64,000 nt of DNA from Paenibacillus tepidiphilus. GTDB lineage: Bacteria > Bacillota > Bacilli > Paenibacillales > Paenibacillaceae. Under the pieces are notes generated by a model. The model searched no databases. It was not told the origin of the DNA and saw nothing but the letters and a program-made list of their open reading frames with translations. Positions 49,276 through 59,483 of the stretch are shown piece by piece; within the stretch, counting starts at the first letter, position 1; each line of letters starts with the position of its first letter. Made by a program: the position numbers and the translations under genes. The stretch spans positions 1 to 64,000 of the forward strand of contig NZ_VWRQ01000009.1 in the NCBI RefSeq assembly GCF_008635795.1, written 5' to 3'.

Positions 49276-50907
49276 ATGGCTTATGAACCGATTTGGCAAA
49301 ACGAGCCGGATAAGCTGGCCAAGTTCGAATGGGTCAAGCTGCAGAAGGACGGATTGGAGATTATCCGCAGCATTATCGAAAAATACGCGTTGGAAGGCTT
49401 CGCCTCCATCCCGGCCGACGAGCTTGATCTGTTCAAGTGGGCCGGTGTCTATCAGCAAAAGCCGCGCGACGGACACTTTATGATGCGTGTGCGCATCAAC
49501 ACCGGAATAATGACTACGGAGCAGGCCCGAACGATCGCTGAAATTTCCCGGCTGTACGGACGGGGACTGGTGGATGTGACGACCCGCCAGGCTGTGCAGT
49601 TCCACTGGCTAAAGGTGGAGCATTTCCCGGATATTTTCCGCCGCCTGGAGGCCGCCACCCTTTACTCTTATGAAGCCTGCGGCGACTGTCCGCGCACGAT
49701 TGTCGGCAATCCGCTGGCCGGCATCGATAGCAATGAGCTGTTCGACACCGCCGGCATTGTCGAGGAGCTCAATGATTATTTCCTGCTGAACCGCGATTTC
49801 TCCAATCTGCCGCGCAAATTTAAAATATCAGTATCAGCGAATATCTATAATAACGGGCAGGCGGAGATTAACGATCTGGCATTTACTCCTGCTGTCAAAA
49901 TCATTGGCGATGAAGAGGTCGCCGGTTTCCACGTAATGGTCGGCGGCGGCCTCTCGGCCAAGCCGATGCTGGCACAGAAGCTGGACATTTTTGTCCGGCC
50001 GGAGGATACGCTGAAGGTGGCGTCTGCGGCGGTCACCTTATTCCGTGATCATGGTTACCGTGAGAAACGCAACCATGCCCGTTTGAAATTCCTCATCGCC
50101 GACTGGGGCGCGGAGAAATTCCGGGAGAAGCTGGTTGAATTAACCGGAGACCTGCCTGCGCGCGGAGAAGACAAAACCGCAGGCTGGCATGCCGCCTATT
50201 TCGACGGCGTGCATCCGCAGCGCCAAGAAGGGCTGTACTATATCGGCCTCAATGTTCCCGTAGGCAGACTGAATGCAGATGAGCTGCTGCAGCTCGCAGA
50301 TCTGGCCGATCACTACGGTGAAGGACGGCTGCGCACCACCATGTCGCAGAATATCATTATCAGCGGTGTTCCGGAAGGTAAGCTGCAGTCCTTATTGCAG
50401 GAACCGCTGCTGCAGCGGCTCTCACCGTCGGCAGACCATTTCATCAGCCGCACCGTCTCCTGCACCGGCAACGAATTCTGCAATCTGGCCCTGGTGGAAA
50501 CGAAGCAGCGGGCAGTTCAAACCGCCGACTATTTGGAGCAGAATGTAGAACTGGATGAGAAGCTGCGGCTTCATTGGGTCGGCTGCCCTAATGCCTGCGG
50601 GCATAAACAGATCGCCGATATCGGCCTGCAAGGCTCGCTGATCAAGACACCGGAAGGAATGGTTGAGGCGTTCGACCTGGCCGTAGGCGGAACATTGGGC
50701 GGCGGAGAGAGTAGTCCGGCAGCACAGTTTGCACGTCCGCTAAAAGGCCGTATCCGGAGTGATGAGATTGGCCCTGTGTTGGCACAGCTCATAGCCTTCT
50801 ACAAGCAGGAACGCCGGGAAGCGGACAGCTTCCATTCTTTTGTGGAACGCGTAGGCATTCCCGTACTGCAAGAACGGTTAACGGACATCCTTGCCGTTCA
50901 GGCTTAG
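49276..50907 (+). CDS. Siroheme nitrite/sulfite reductase (ferredoxin type)
   Basis: A 543-residue enzyme of the NirA/sulfite reductase hemoprotein family that carries a six-electron reduction of nitrite to ammonia or sulfite to sulfide. The siroheme-4Fe4S cluster Cys residues lie in CTGNEFCN and GCPNACG. The two ferredoxin-like repeats start at GHFMMRVRI and GLYYIGLNV, and the siroheme/substrate-binding part has TTRQAVQFHW. Sulfite versus nitrite cannot be told from sequence alone, and no flavoprotein partner or transporter adjoins it. The ATG follows GGGGGAG. It is a single-gene unit. Confidence 0.92.
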   Translation: MAYEPIWQNEPDKLAKFEWVKLQKDGLEIIRSIIEKYALEGFASIPADELDLFKWAGVYQQKPRDGHFMMRVRINTGIMTTEQARTIAEISRLYGRGLVDVTTRQAVQFHWLKVEHFPDIFRRLEAATLYSYEACGDCPRTIVGNPLAGIDSNELFDTAGIVEELNDYFLLNRDFSNLPRKFKISVSANIYNNGQAEINDLAFTPAVKIIGDEEVAGFHVMVGGGLSAKPMLAQKLDIFVRPEDTLKVASAAVTLFRDHGYREKRNHARLKFLIADWGAEKFREKLVELTGDLPARGEDKTAGWHAAYFDGVHPQRQEGLYYIGLNVPVGRLNADELLQLADLADHYGEGRLRTTMSQNIIISGVPEGKLQSLLQEPLLQRLSPSADHFISRTVSCTGNEFCNLALVETKQRAVQTADYLEQNVELDEKLRLHWVGCPNACGHKQIADIGLQGSLIKTPEGMVEAFDLAVGGTLGGGESSPAAQFARPLKGRIRSDEIGPVLAQLIAFYKQERREADSFHSFVERVGIPVLQERLTDILAVQA

Positions 50908-50944
50908 CCCTGAATATAATCCAGATAAGCAGATTGCTCGGCAA

Positions 50945-50971
50945 AGAGCCACGGCGTTATGCCGTGGCTCT
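50945..50971. terminator. Hairpin between convergent nitrite/sulfite reductase and uvrA
   Basis: AGAGCCACGGC pairs perfectly with GCCGTGGCTCT around a 5-nt loop. The T runs on both sides are weak (TTGTC on plus, TTTGCC on minus). It lies 37 nt after the reductase and 18 nt after uvrA. Confidence 0.7.
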
Positions 50972-50988
50972 TGTCATGTGCATATGAT

Positions 50989-53862
50989 TTATACCGATTC
51001 CGTAGGCTCCAGCTCCAGCGCCTTCGTCCGCTCGGTGTCACGGAGCAGGATCGGTTTAAGGTATTTACCTGTATAGGATTCCTCGACCTTTATCAGCTTC
51101 TCCGGTGTACCGGTGGCCAGTACTGTACCGCCGCCGCTACCGCCTTCCGGTCCCATATCAATGAGATAGTCGGCCGTCTTGATGACATCCAGATTATGCT
51201 CAATCACCAGCACAGATTCACCGGAATCCACCAGACGGTGCAGCACCTCCAGCAAGCGGCCGATATCGTCGACATGCAGGCCTGTGGTCGGCTCATCAAG
51301 AATATATAGTGTCTTGCCGGTGCTGCGGCGGTACAGCTCGGAAGCCAGCTTCACCCGCTGCGCCTCACCGCCCGACAGCGTTGTTCCCGGCTGACCAATC
51401 TTGATATAGCCCAGCCCGACGTCAAGCAGCGTCTGCAGCTTGCGGTGAATCTTCGGAATGTTCTGGAAGAATTCCGTGGCATCCTCGACCGTCATTTCCA
51501 GTACATCAGCAATGCTCTTGCTTTTGTATTTCACTTCCAGTGTCTCGCGGTTATACCGTTTGCCCTTGCAGACCTCGCAAGGAACATATACGTCGGGCAG
51601 GAAGTGCATCTCGATCTTGATGATGCCGTCGCCTTTGCAGGCCTCGCAGCGTCCGCCCTTGATGTTGAAGCTGAAACGGCCTTTCTGGTAGCCTCTGATC
51701 TTGGCTTCATTGGTCTTGCTGTAGAGGTCTCGGATATCGTCGAACACTCCGGTATACGTAGCCGGATTGGATCGCGGCGTACGGCCGATCGGCGACTGGT
51801 CGATATCAATGACTTTATCAAGATGCTCCAGCCCGCGGATCTCCTTGTGCGCACCCGGACGAACCTTCACCGCCCGGTTCAATTGACGGGCCAAGCTCTT
51901 GTACAGAATCTCGTTGACCAGCGATGATTTACCCGAACCGGAGACTCCTGTCACCGCAGTAAATACACCGAGTGGAATTTTGACATTGACGTTCTTCAGG
52001 TTATTCTCCTTGGCGCCGCGGATTTCTATCCAGCGGTCATCCGTCGCCCTGCGCTTGAGATTGACCGGGATAAACTTTCGTCCGCTTAAATATTGGCCGG
52101 TCAACGATTTCGGATCATCCATAATCTGCTGCGGCGTACCTTGCGAGATCACTTGCCCGCCATGTATCCCCGCACCCGGACCAATGTCGATAATGTAATC
52201 CGAGGCCAGCATCGTATCCTCGTCATGCTCGACAACAATCAGTGTATTACCGAGATCGCGCATATGACCGAGCGTGGCAATCAGGCGGTCATTATCCCGC
52301 TGATGCAGTCCAATACTGGGCTCATCGAGAATATACAGCACGCCCATCAGGCTGGAACCAATCTGCGTAGCCAGCCGGATACGCTGCGCTTCCCCGCCGG
52401 ATAGCGAGCCTGCCGCACGGCTGAGCGTTAAATAATTCAGTCCAACATTGACGAGGAATCCAAGGCGGCTGCTGATCTCTTTCAGGATCAGGTGGGCAAT
52501 GGACTGTTCCTTCTCGGTCAGGTTCAGACCTTTGAAGAAATCCTGGGCCTCACCGATGGATAGATCTGTAACGTCCGCCACATTGCGGTCGTTAATTGTA
52601 ACGGCAAGTATCTCTTTCTTCAGACGTTTGCCTTTGCAGGTGCTGCAAGGCTTGGCGCTCATAAAGCCTTCGATAAATTCACGGATGCCCTCCGAGGCGG
52701 TCTCCCGGTATCTCCGCTCCAGGTTCGGCACGATGCCTTCAAAGGCCACAAGCGCTTCTTTCCGCTGTCCGAAGTCGTTCTCATACCGGAAACGGATCTT
52801 CTCGCTGCCGGTTCCGTACATCAGCTTATTCATCTGCTCAGGAGTCAGCGTACTGACCGGAACATTCTGCGGAATCTTAAAATGTTCGCAGACCGACTTC
52901 AGAAACTGCGGGTAGTAGTTGGAGGTACTGCCTGTCCAGGCCAGAAATGCCCCATCCTCCACCGACTTCTCCGGATCAGGGATGAGCAATTCCGGGTCTA
53001 CCACCATATTCATGCCAAGACCGTCGCACTCCGGGCAGGCGCCAAAAGGGCTGTTGAACGAGAACATCCGCGGCGCCAGCTCTTCGATGCTGAAGCCGCA
53101 CACCGGACAAGCAAAGTTAGAGCTGAACAGCAGCTCTTCCTGACCAATGATATCGACCAGAATTTGTCCGCCCGACATCTTGAGTGCCATTTCCAGAGAA
53201 TCCGTCAACCGGGTCTGGACATCCTCTTTGATGACAATGCGGTCGACCACCACTTCAATGGTGTGTTTTTTATTCTTTTCCAGTTCTATCTCTTCCGAAA
53301 CCTCACGCAATTCGCCGTCTACCCGTACACGGACAAAGCCTTGCTTGGCGATGTCGCTGAAGACGCCTTTATGCTCGCCCTTACGGCCGGAAATGACCGG
53401 GGCCAGAATCTGCAATCTGGTCTTCTCGGGATACTGCATGATCCGGTCCACCATTTGCTCGACAGTCTGCGACGTAATCTCAATACCGTGGTCCGGGCAA
53501 TGCGGATGGCCGATCCGGGCAAACAGCAGACGCAGGTAGTCGTAAATTTCGGTGACTGTACCTACCGTAGACCGCGGGTTGCGGCTGGTGGTCTTCTGGT
53601 CGATTGATATCGCCGGAGAAAGGCCATCAATCGAATCGACATCGGGCTTCTCCATCTGGCCCAGAAACTGGCGGGCATAGGCGGAAAGGGATTCTACGTA
53701 ACGGCGCTGTCCTTCGGCGTAAATCGTATCGAAAGCCAGCGAGGATTTACCCGAGCCGCTAAGTCCCGTCAGCACGACGAAGCGGTCACGCGGAATCGTC
53801 ACGTCGATGTTCTTGAGATTATGCGCTCGCGCGCCTTTGATTACTATGTTTTCATTCGCCAA
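50989..53862 (-). CDS. uvrA: Excinuclease ABC subunit A
   Basis: A 957-residue dimeric damage sensor of nucleotide excision repair. It has two ABC ATPase modules (Walker [10 protein letters not shown] and GVSGSGKSS; signatures LSGGEAQRI and LSGGEAQRV) and zinc-finger Cys pairs (CPVC and CPEC in the first, CEAC and CEVC in the second). The start is TTG 53862, eight nt after GGGAGG; about 100 residues of longer frame run through the intergenic repeat and are rejected. uvrB lies upstream on the same strand, but a terminator and repeat element separate them. Confidence 0.97.
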   Translation of the reverse strand: MANENIVIKGARAHNLKNIDVTIPRDRFVVLTGLSGSGKSSLAFDTIYAEGQRRYVESLSAYARQFLGQMEKPDVDSIDGLSPAISIDQKTTSRNPRSTVGTVTEIYDYLRLLFARIGHPHCPDHGIEITSQTVEQMVDRIMQYPEKTRLQILAPVISGRKGEHKGVFSDIAKQGFVRVRVDGELREVSEEIELEKNKKHTIEVVVDRIVIKEDVQTRLTDSLEMALKMSGGQILVDIIGQEELLFSSNFACPVCGFSIEELAPRMFSFNSPFGACPECDGLGMNMVVDPELLIPDPEKSVEDGAFLAWTGSTSNYYPQFLKSVCEHFKIPQNVPVSTLTPEQMNKLMYGTGSEKIRFRYENDFGQRKEALVAFEGIVPNLERRYRETASEGIREFIEGFMSAKPCSTCKGKRLKKEILAVTINDRNVADVTDLSIGEAQDFFKGLNLTEKEQSIAHLILKEISSRLGFLVNVGLNYLTLSRAAGSLSGGEAQRIRLATQIGSSLMGVLYILDEPSIGLHQRDNDRLIATLGHMRDLGNTLIVVEHDEDTMLASDYIIDIGPGAGIHGGQVISQGTPQQIMDDPKSLTGQYLSGRKFIPVNLKRRATDDRWIEIRGAKENNLKNVNVKIPLGVFTAVTGVSGSGKSSLVNEILYKSLARQLNRAVKVRPGAHKEIRGLEHLDKVIDIDQSPIGRTPRSNPATYTGVFDDIRDLYSKTNEAKIRGYQKGRFSFNIKGGRCEACKGDGIIKIEMHFLPDVYVPCEVCKGKRYNRETLEVKYKSKSIADVLEMTVEDATEFFQNIPKIHRKLQTLLDVGLGYIKIGQPGTTLSGGEAQRVKLASELYRRSTGKTLYILDEPTTGLHVDDIGRLLEVLHRLVDSGESVLVIEHNLDVIKTADYLIDMGPEGGSGGGTVLATGTPEKLIKVEESYTGKYLKPILLRDTERTKALELEPTESV

Positions 53863-53899
53863 CGGTAAAACCTCCCAATGTGAAATACCAAAATCTTTT

Positions 53900-54195
53900 A
53901 AATTATTTTCGATCCCTCCCAAACCCTCCCTTCCAAGGGAGGGCCCCAAGGGCTGCGCCCTCTGGACACCCGCAAGGCTGGCGGAGGAGTTACGGCGGGA
54001 CGGACTTAGCTGCTGTGTGCAAGGAACGCTTATCCCTGACGGGACCGCTTGACTTTGGCGCGACAGGCGGTTGTTGCACACTTCGTATGTGCAACGGGTG
54101 CTGTCCCTGCGGGATGCGCACAAAGTTACTGAAAAAAACAAATCCCGTGGGTTGCGCAACGAAATTCTGTCTCTGCAGATGCACTGGCTGAACCT
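53900..54195. repeat. Structured, repeat-like intergenic element upstream of uvrA
   Basis: About 300 nt of GC-rich sequence in a 440-nt gap. CCCTCCCTT/AAGGGAGGG (53924-53943) is a 9-bp stem with 2-nt loop. Further short inverted or repeated motifs follow, such as TTGCACA/TGTGCAA around 54073-54092 and GGGCTGCGCCC at 53950. No SD-linked frame is present. Style and position suggest a dispersed intergenic repeat. This is a judgement from appearance; one copy is visible here. Confidence 0.5.
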
Positions 54196-54229
54196 AGAAG
54201 CCTACTACCTATATAAAACAGCATAGAGC

Positions 54230-54268
54230 AAAAAGAGGTAAAGGAACGGCCTGTCATAGCACCGTTCC
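54230..54268 (-). terminator. Terminator after uvrB
   Basis: GGAACGG (54243-54249) pairs with CCGTTCC (54262-54268). The minus strand continues TTTACCTCTTTTTG. It would separate uvrB from uvrA transcription. Confidence 0.7.
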
Positions 54269-54302
54269 GTTACTAGCTTAATTCCAAACATCCCAGGCCG
54301 CC

Positions 54303-56294
54303 TTACTCAGCCTGCAGCTCCAGCAGTGCGTCACGAAGCTCGGCGGCGCGTTCGAACTGCAGGTTCTTGGCGGCATCCTTCATCTCGGCCTCCAGACGCT
54401 GCATCAGGCTGCGGCGGTCCTTCTTGCTCAGCTTGCCCTCCACGCCGGTAAGATAGTCGGCCTTGGATTCGGCGACCTTGGTTGCCTCGATGATATCGCG
54501 GATCTTCTTGTTGATGGTTGTCGGCGTAATGCCATGCTTCTCGTTGTAGGCCTCCTGAATGGCCCGGCGGCGCTGGGTCTCCCCGATCGCCTTCTCCATC
54601 GACTCAGTGATCCGGTCGCCGTACATGATTACCTTGCCGTCGGAGTTACGCGCGGCGCGGCCGATGGTCTGGATCAGCGAACGCTCGGAACGCAGGAAGC
54701 CCTCCTTGTCGGCATCGAGAATCGCCACGAGCGACACTTCAGGCAAATCAAGGCCTTCTCTTAGTAAGTTAATACCCACCAGCACATGGAACGTACCGAG
54801 ACGGAGGTCACGCAGAATCGCCATCCGTTCCAGCGTCTTGATGTCGGAGTGCATGTAGCGCACCTTGATGCCGATCTCCTTGAAGTAGTCGGTCAGATCC
54901 TCGGACATCTTCTTGGTCAGCGTCGTGACCAGTACCCGCTCGTCGCGGGCGACACGCTCGCGGATTTCGTTGATCAGATCATCGATCTGACCTTCGGTAG
55001 GGCGAACGTCAATGATCGGGTCAAGCAGGCCTGTCGGCCGGATAATTTGCTCTACCATCGTGTCGCAATGTTCCATTTCATAGGGACCTGGTGTAGCGGA
55101 GACGTAGACGATCTGATCGACCTTCTCCTCGAACTCCTCAAACTTCAGCGGACGGTTATCCAGCGCCGAAGGCAGGCGGAAGCCATGGTCCACCAGCACG
55201 GTCTTCCGCGCCCGGTCACCGTTGTACATCGCCCGGATCTGCGGCAGAGTTACGTGCGACTCGTCGATGACGATCAGCAGATCGTCAGGGAAGTAGTCCA
55301 TCAAGGTATACGGGGTTGCCCCCGGCTCACGGAAGGTCAGCGGTCCGGAATAGTTCTCGATCCCGGAGCAGAAGCCGACCTCCTTCATCATCTCGATATC
55401 ATAACGCGTCCGCTGCTCCAGCCGCTGGGCTTCCAGCAGCTTGCCGGCGTCGCGCAGCTCCTTCAGCCGGTCCTCCAGCTCACGCTCAATGTTGACCAGA
55501 GCGACCCGCATCGTCTCTTCCTGGGTGACAAAGTGGGACGCCGGGAAGATGGCAACATGGTCGCGTTCGCCGATCAGTTCTCCGGTAAGGACATCAATTT
55601 CGGTGATCCGTTCAATCTCGTCGCCGAACAGCTCCACACGGATCGCATGCTCGCCTTGGGAGGCAGGGAATATCTCCACCACGTCGCCTCTTACCCGGAA
55701 AGTCCCGCGTACGAAATTGATATCGTTGCGTTCATATTGAATGTCTACAAGCCGGCTCAGCAGCTGGTTACGCGGCTTCTCCATTCCTACACGCAGCGAC
55801 AACAGAAGACTGCCGTATTCCTTCGGCGAACCGAGGCCGTAGATACAGGATACACTGGCTACGATAATGACATCGCGCCGCTCGAACAGGGAGCTGGTCG
55901 CGGAGTGGCGCAGCTTGTCGATCTCTTCGTTGATGCTGGAATCTTTCTCGATGTAGGTGTCGGAGGAGGGAATGTAAGCTTCTGGCTGGTAGTAATCGTA
56001 GTAACTGACGAAGTAATCGACCGAGTTGCTTGGAAAAAACTCCTTGAATTCGCTCGCCAGCTGCGCCGCAAGCGTCTTGTTATGTGCAATAACCAGCGTA
56101 GGGCGATTAAGCTTGGCGATGGTATGTGCGATGGTAAACGTCTTGCCTGTACCGGTCGCGCCCAGCAGCGTCTGATGCTTCTTGCCTGCCCGAATGCCTT
56201 CCACTAGCTCGTTGATGGCATTAGGCTGGTCGCCCTGGGGTGTATACTCCGACTCCAGTTTAAAAGTCTTCGTACTGACGACAAGATCACTCAT
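54303..56294 (-). CDS. uvrB: Excinuclease ABC subunit B
   Basis: A 663-residue helicase-like core of nucleotide excision repair that receives damaged DNA from UvrA and recruits UvrC. It has Walker [11 protein letters not shown], the beta-hairpin region [20 protein letters not shown], motif [23 protein letters not shown] and QTIGRAARN, with a C-terminal UVR motif for UvrC ([15 protein letters not shown]). The ATG follows GGGGAG at 8 nt. A promoter with a LexA-like box lies upstream. Confidence 0.98.
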   Translation of the reverse strand: MSDLVVSTKTFKLESEYTPQGDQPNAINELVEGIRAGKKHQTLLGATGTGKTFTIAHTIAKLNRPTLVIAHNKTLAAQLASEFKEFFPSNSVDYFVSYYDYYQPEAYIPSSDTYIEKDSSINEEIDKLRHSATSSLFERRDVIIVASVSCIYGLGSPKEYGSLLLSLRVGMEKPRNQLLSRLVDIQYERNDINFVRGTFRVRGDVVEIFPASQGEHAIRVELFGDEIERITEIDVLTGELIGERDHVAIFPASHFVTQEETMRVALVNIERELEDRLKELRDAGKLLEAQRLEQRTRYDIEMMKEVGFCSGIENYSGPLTFREPGATPYTLMDYFPDDLLIVIDESHVTLPQIRAMYNGDRARKTVLVDHGFRLPSALDNRPLKFEEFEEKVDQIVYVSATPGPYEMEHCDTMVEQIIRPTGLLDPIIDVRPTEGQIDDLINEIRERVARDERVLVTTLTKKMSEDLTDYFKEIGIKVRYMHSDIKTLERMAILRDLRLGTFHVLVGINLLREGLDLPEVSLVAILDADKEGFLRSERSLIQTIGRAARNSDGKVIMYGDRITESMEKAIGETQRRRAIQEAYNEKHGITPTTINKKIRDIIEATKVAESKADYLTGVEGKLSKKDRRSLMQRLEAEMKDAAKNLQFERAAELRDALLELQAE

Positions 56295-56392
56295 TTGCCC
56301 GTCTCCCCTCTATCGTCTAAAATATACAAATATATTATAATTGTTCTCTGATTGGTTCCTGTCCATACGAAACCCGGAAAACAAAACGGATA

Positions 56393-56406
56393 GGAATATT
56401 TGTTCC
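56393..56406. promoter_or_regulatory. LexA (DinR)-like SOS box of uvrB
   Basis: GGAATATTTGTTCC resembles the Bacillus SOS consensus CGAACRNRYGTTYC, keeping GAA and GTTC in the right spacing. It lies just after the predicted -10 of the uvrB promoter, where LexA binding would block transcription. uvrB is an SOS gene in B. subtilis. Confidence 0.6.
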
Positions 56407-56411
56407 CGTTT

Positions 56412-56440
56412 ATTATACAGTGTAGACTACAGTGTTGCAA
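56412..56440 (-). promoter_or_regulatory. uvrB promoter
   Basis: On the minus strand TTGCAA (56440-56435), 17 nt, TATAAT (56417-56412). The spacer contains the palindrome TGTAGACTACA. The promoter gives a leader of about 110 nt before uvrB and ends just before the LexA-like box. A second TATAAT nearer to uvrB has no good -35. Confidence 0.65.
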
Positions 56441-56475
56441 ACTCTATCTTAGAGAAATGTTAGGAGTCTGAACTC

Positions 56476-57261
56476 ATGGATATCATTACCCTTATCGGCC
56501 TGCTCGCCGGGCTGGCGGCCCTGGTCGGCGGCTTCCTCCAGGAGGGCGGAAGCCTCTCCGGGCTGCTGCAGCCGAACGCCGCCCTGATCGTGTTCGGCGG
56601 CACGCTTGCCGCCGTGCTGGTCAGCTTTCCGGCTTCGCGGCTGCGCACGGTTCCCTCTGCGCTGCGCATGGCTTTCGGCCGGCGGCAGGACGACGATGAA
56701 GCGAAGGCTGAAGAGCTGATCGCCATGTCTGTCATTACCCGCCGCACCGGCGTGCTGGCACTGGAGAAACGGGCCGAGGAGCATCCCGACCCGTTCACCC
56801 GCGAAGGGCTGCTGCTCATTGTCGACGGCAATGATCCTTCCCAGGTACGGCAAATTCTGGAGCTGGAGATGGATGCGGCCGAAGCCAAATATGAAGGCTA
56901 TGCCAAGATCTTTGAGGCGGCTGGCGGCTACGCCCCGACCATGGGCATCATCGGCACCGTGATGGGGCTGATCCATGTGCTCGGCAGTCTCAGCGATCCA
57001 TCCACGCTGGGGTCCTCGATTGCCGTTGCCTTTACGGCGACGCTGTACGGGGTAGCCAGCGCTAATTTAATTTTTTTACCCATTGCTTCCAAGATCAAAT
57101 CCCGCAGCCAAAGCGAGCTGAGCAGCATGGAAATGCTGATGGTCGGCATTCTCGCCCTGCAGAACGGCGACCACCCGCAGCTGGTACGCAAAAAACTGAA
57201 TTCCTTCCTGGGCGCGGCCGCTTCGCCTGAGCCGTCCGCAGAACCGCGGGGCCGGCGATGA
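56476..57261 (+). CDS. motA: Flagellar motor stator protein MotA
   Basis: A 261-residue membrane protein with four helices: two at the N-terminus, then a cytoplasmic loop (about 60-150), then ATMGIIGTVMGLIHVL and AVAFTATLYGVASANLIF. MotA with MotB forms the ion channel that drives flagellar rotation. The ATG follows AGGAG at 9 nt. It overlaps motB by 4 nt. No other flagellar gene is in the window. Proton versus sodium use cannot be told. Confidence 0.93.
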   Translation: MDIITLIGLLAGLAALVGGFLQEGGSLSGLLQPNAALIVFGGTLAAVLVSFPASRLRTVPSALRMAFGRRQDDDEAKAEELIAMSVITRRTGVLALEKRAEEHPDPFTREGLLLIVDGNDPSQVRQILELEMDAAEAKYEGYAKIFEAAGGYAPTMGIIGTVMGLIHVLGSLSDPSTLGSSIAVAFTATLYGVASANLIFLPIASKIKSRSQSELSSMEMLMVGILALQNGDHPQLVRKKLNSFLGAAASPEPSAEPRGRR

Positions 57262-58157
57262 GGCAACGCGAACGGAGACAGCGGCGGCGCGCAGACGGGC
57301 GGGATAACCAGGAGCGCTGGATGATTACCTATGCGGATTTAATAACGCTGCTGCTCATTTTCTTTGTCGTCATGTATGCCATGAGCAGTCTGGATACGGA
57401 GAAATACAAGATTGTCACGGATTCTCTCTCCGAGACCTTCAGGAACGGCAATCCGGTGCTGGAGGGCGGAAGTGGTATATTGGACGGCGAACAGGGACTT
57501 GAGGGCGGAAACGCGGAGAACTCCGTTAATCCGGGAAATGCCGGGGAGGATCAGGCGGGAGGCAACGGGCAAGGCGGAACTGGCAGCGACAGCGGAGCAG
57601 GCAGCGGCGGAACTGCCGCAGGCTCCGTTGAAGCCCCCGAAGAGCAGGACCAGCCCTCGGCCCGCGAGCTGGCCTTCCGGGAACAGGAAACCAAGCTGGC
57701 CGCCCTGATGGGTGTGATTACCCGCTATGTGCAGGACAATGAGCTGGGCGATCAGATCTTTGTCGCCGACAAGCCGCAGGGCATCGCCATTACGCTCAGC
57801 GACCGTTTCCTGTTCGACCTCGGCAGAGCAGACCTGAAGGCCCCGGCCTTGCCGGTCCTGCGCCAGCTGTCCGGCTTGTTCGGCGATATCGGAGCCGTGG
57901 TCAGTATTGAGGGGCATACCGACAATACGCCCGTTTCGGCAGGCTCGCAGTACAATGATAACTGGGAGCTGTCGGGTGCGCGCGCGCTGTCCGTACTGCG
58001 ATTTTTTCTGGAGAGTGAAGGTCTGAATCCGCAGGAATTCCAGTACGCCGGTTATGCGGATACCCGGCCTGCCTATAATAACGGCACGGCGCAAGGCCGG
58101 CAGAAGAACCGGCGCGTGGAGATTATTGTCTTGCGGCAGCTGCAGGAAGAAGAGTAG
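57258..58157 (+). CDS. motB: Flagellar motor protein MotB
   Basis: A 299-residue protein with a basic N-terminus, one helix carrying the ion-binding Asp (ITYADLITLLLIFFVV), and a C-terminal OmpA-like peptidoglycan-binding domain (VSIEGHTDNTPVS, NWELSGARALSV, NRRVEIIV). Between them, residues about 65-130 form a Gly/Asn/Ser/Glu-rich linker with GGNGQGGTG-like runs, longer and more repetitive than usual for MotB. It anchors the stator to the wall. It is coupled to motA (ATGA). Confidence 0.94.
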   Translation: MRQRERRQRRRADGRDNQERWMITYADLITLLLIFFVVMYAMSSLDTEKYKIVTDSLSETFRNGNPVLEGGSGILDGEQGLEGGNAENSVNPGNAGEDQAGGNGQGGTGSDSGAGSGGTAAGSVEAPEEQDQPSARELAFREQETKLAALMGVITRYVQDNELGDQIFVADKPQGIAITLSDRFLFDLGRADLKAPALPVLRQLSGLFGDIGAVVSIEGHTDNTPVSAGSQYNDNWELSGARALSVLRFFLESEGLNPQEFQYAGYADTRPAYNNGTAQGRQKNRRVEIIVLRQLQEEE

Positions 58158-58232
58158 ATCCATCGCCATTCAACCCAGAGATCGGCAGAGGCAACAGATT
58201 TTATTATGCTGGATAAGGAGCTTGAACGGACT

Positions 58233-58874
58233 ATGCATACCATGGATGAAACTCCCCGCAGTCCTGCCCGGTTATCCGGTGCGCTGCGGCTGCTGGCCGC
58301 ACTGTTTATCGTTATGTTTGCGCAGGGGTTCATTACTTTTCTGCTTGGCGCCTTTTCGGCAATATTCTTGTTCTTCGGTGAAAGCTTCGCGGCTCCGGGC
58401 TGGGATTCATCTACCCTTTTCCCTTGGCAGGGCCTGCCTTCTATAGCCGTCTCCTGTCTCATCCCCGCTGCAATGTACGCGCTCTGCTGGTTCGGCGTCT
58501 GGTGGATGCAGCTCGAAGCGGCGGGAAACAAGCAGATTTCCTTATTTCCGCTGCGACTGGCCGCTGCATGCATCCCTCTGATATTGCTTATCCTGCAGAT
58601 CAAGCCGTCTTATAACCCGGATGCCATGATTCCCTATGGAGTCGGCCACTCCATACTTATCGTCTGCATGGGCTGGTCGGCGGTCATCCTGTTCCCCTTT
58701 TATTCCGCAGGGGTCTATTACTTTGTGCTCAAGCCGGATATGCGCCTGCGCAAAAGGTACCGCTTGCTGCTGCTCCTGCTTGTATTCGCGCTGCTGGCGC
58801 TGCCGCTGCTCCGGCTGCTCTGGGAAATCGCCCCGTCTTTCTATCCTTCACTGCTTGAATTTCCGGACCAATAA
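58233..58874 (+). CDS. Membrane protein of unknown function
   Basis: A 213-residue protein with four clear hydrophobic segments (about 18-46, 65-88, 103-118 and 133-158) and a fifth, very Leu-rich one near the C-terminus (RLLLLLLVFALLAL). No family was recognised. It follows motB by 75 nt on the same strand and may share its transcript. AAGGAG lies 12 nt before ATG 58233; an upstream ATG at 58206 has no SD. A terminator closes the unit. Confidence 0.65.
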   Translation: MHTMDETPRSPARLSGALRLLAALFIVMFAQGFITFLLGAFSAIFLFFGESFAAPGWDSSTLFPWQGLPSIAVSCLIPAAMYALCWFGVWWMQLEAAGNKQISLFPLRLAAACIPLILLILQIKPSYNPDAMIPYGVGHSILIVCMGWSAVILFPFYSAGVYYFVLKPDMRLRKRYRLLLLLLVFALLALPLLRLLWEIAPSFYPSLLEFPDQ

Positions 58875-58901
58875 CAACTTAATTAACAGATCTGTAGACA
58901 C

Positions 58902-58945
58902 AACAAGGCAGACCCCGCCCTTCCCGCGAAATCTGCCTTGTTTGC
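58902..58945 (+). terminator. Terminator after the motAB-membrane protein unit
   Basis: AACAAGGCAGA (58902-58912) pairs with TCTGCCTTGTT (58932-58942). TTTGCTTT follows. It sits between the plus-strand unit and convergent gcvH. Confidence 0.75.
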
Positions 58946-58968
58946 TTTATCCTTGTTTGGCGTAAAAA

Positions 58969-59361
58969 TTACTCCGCAACCAGCTCGCGGTATGCCGCCG
59001 CGTCCAGCAGGCCGGAAGCCGACTCCGCAAATTCCCCTTCAAGCTCAAGCTCGAAAATCCAGCCGCCGCCGTAAGGCTCGTCATTGATCAGCTCGGGGCT
59101 CGCTTCCAGTGCGTCGTTGATTCTGGTCACTTTTCCCGCTACCGGTGAATATAATTCGGAAACCGTCTTGACGGACTCAATGCTGCCTACACTGTCGCCT
59201 GCGGCAATGGATGCGCCGATCTCCGGGAATTCCACGAACACAATATCGCCGAGCAGATGCTGGGCATGATCCGTAATCCCAACACGTACTACGCGTCCTT
59301 CGCCCTGCTGTGCCCATTCATGCTCTTCGCTGTACAGCAGGTTGTCCAGCACTTCACTCAT
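58969..59361 (-). CDS. gcvH: Glycine cleavage system H protein
   Basis: A 130-residue lipoyl carrier that shuttles the aminomethyl group between GcvP, GcvT and the lipoamide dehydrogenase. The lipoyl-lysine lies in SIESVKTVSEL. Other family marks are EHEWAQ, VGITDHAQHLLGDIVFVE and NDEPYGGGWIFE. The start is ATG 59361, nine nt after GAGG; five upstream codons are rejected. It is transcribed away from gcvT-gcvPA-gcvPB and does not carry the riboswitch. Confidence 0.96.
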   Translation of the reverse strand: MSEVLDNLLYSEEHEWAQQGEGRVVRVGITDHAQHLLGDIVFVEFPEIGASIAAGDSVGSIESVKTVSELYSPVAGKVTRINDALEASPELINDEPYGGGWIFELELEGEFAESASGLLDAAAYRELVAE

Positions 59362-59429
59362 TCTCTCGCGCCTCATTTCCGGAATGGATATGTAAATTCA
59401 GTTATAGACTAAGTTATGGCTCGGCCCTA

Positions 59430-59475
59430 TGTCAATATAACTGACAGGAAAATAAATTTTGTCAGCTTTTTGACG
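59430..59475. promoter_or_regulatory. Paired TGTCA..TGACR inverted repeats between gcvH and gcvT
   Basis: TGTCA-N7-TGACA (59430-59446) and TGTCA-N6-TGACG (59460-59475) are two similar inverted repeats about 30 nt apart. TTGACA of the gcvT promoter follows at 59484. On the minus strand the first repeat supplies TTGACA (59435-59430) as a possible gcvH -35. The pattern suggests a dimeric regulator over both promoters. Confidence 0.35.
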
Positions 59476-59483
59476 TTTTTTTG

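Noticed and set aside
53863-54159. Upstream extension of uvrA by about 100 residues
   Set aside because: It reads through an intergenic repeat; TTG 53862 with GGGAGG gives the normal UvrA length and N-terminus.
54786-56207. 473-codon plus-strand frame opposite uvrB
   Set aside because: Antisense shadow of a highly conserved gene; composition is not protein-like.
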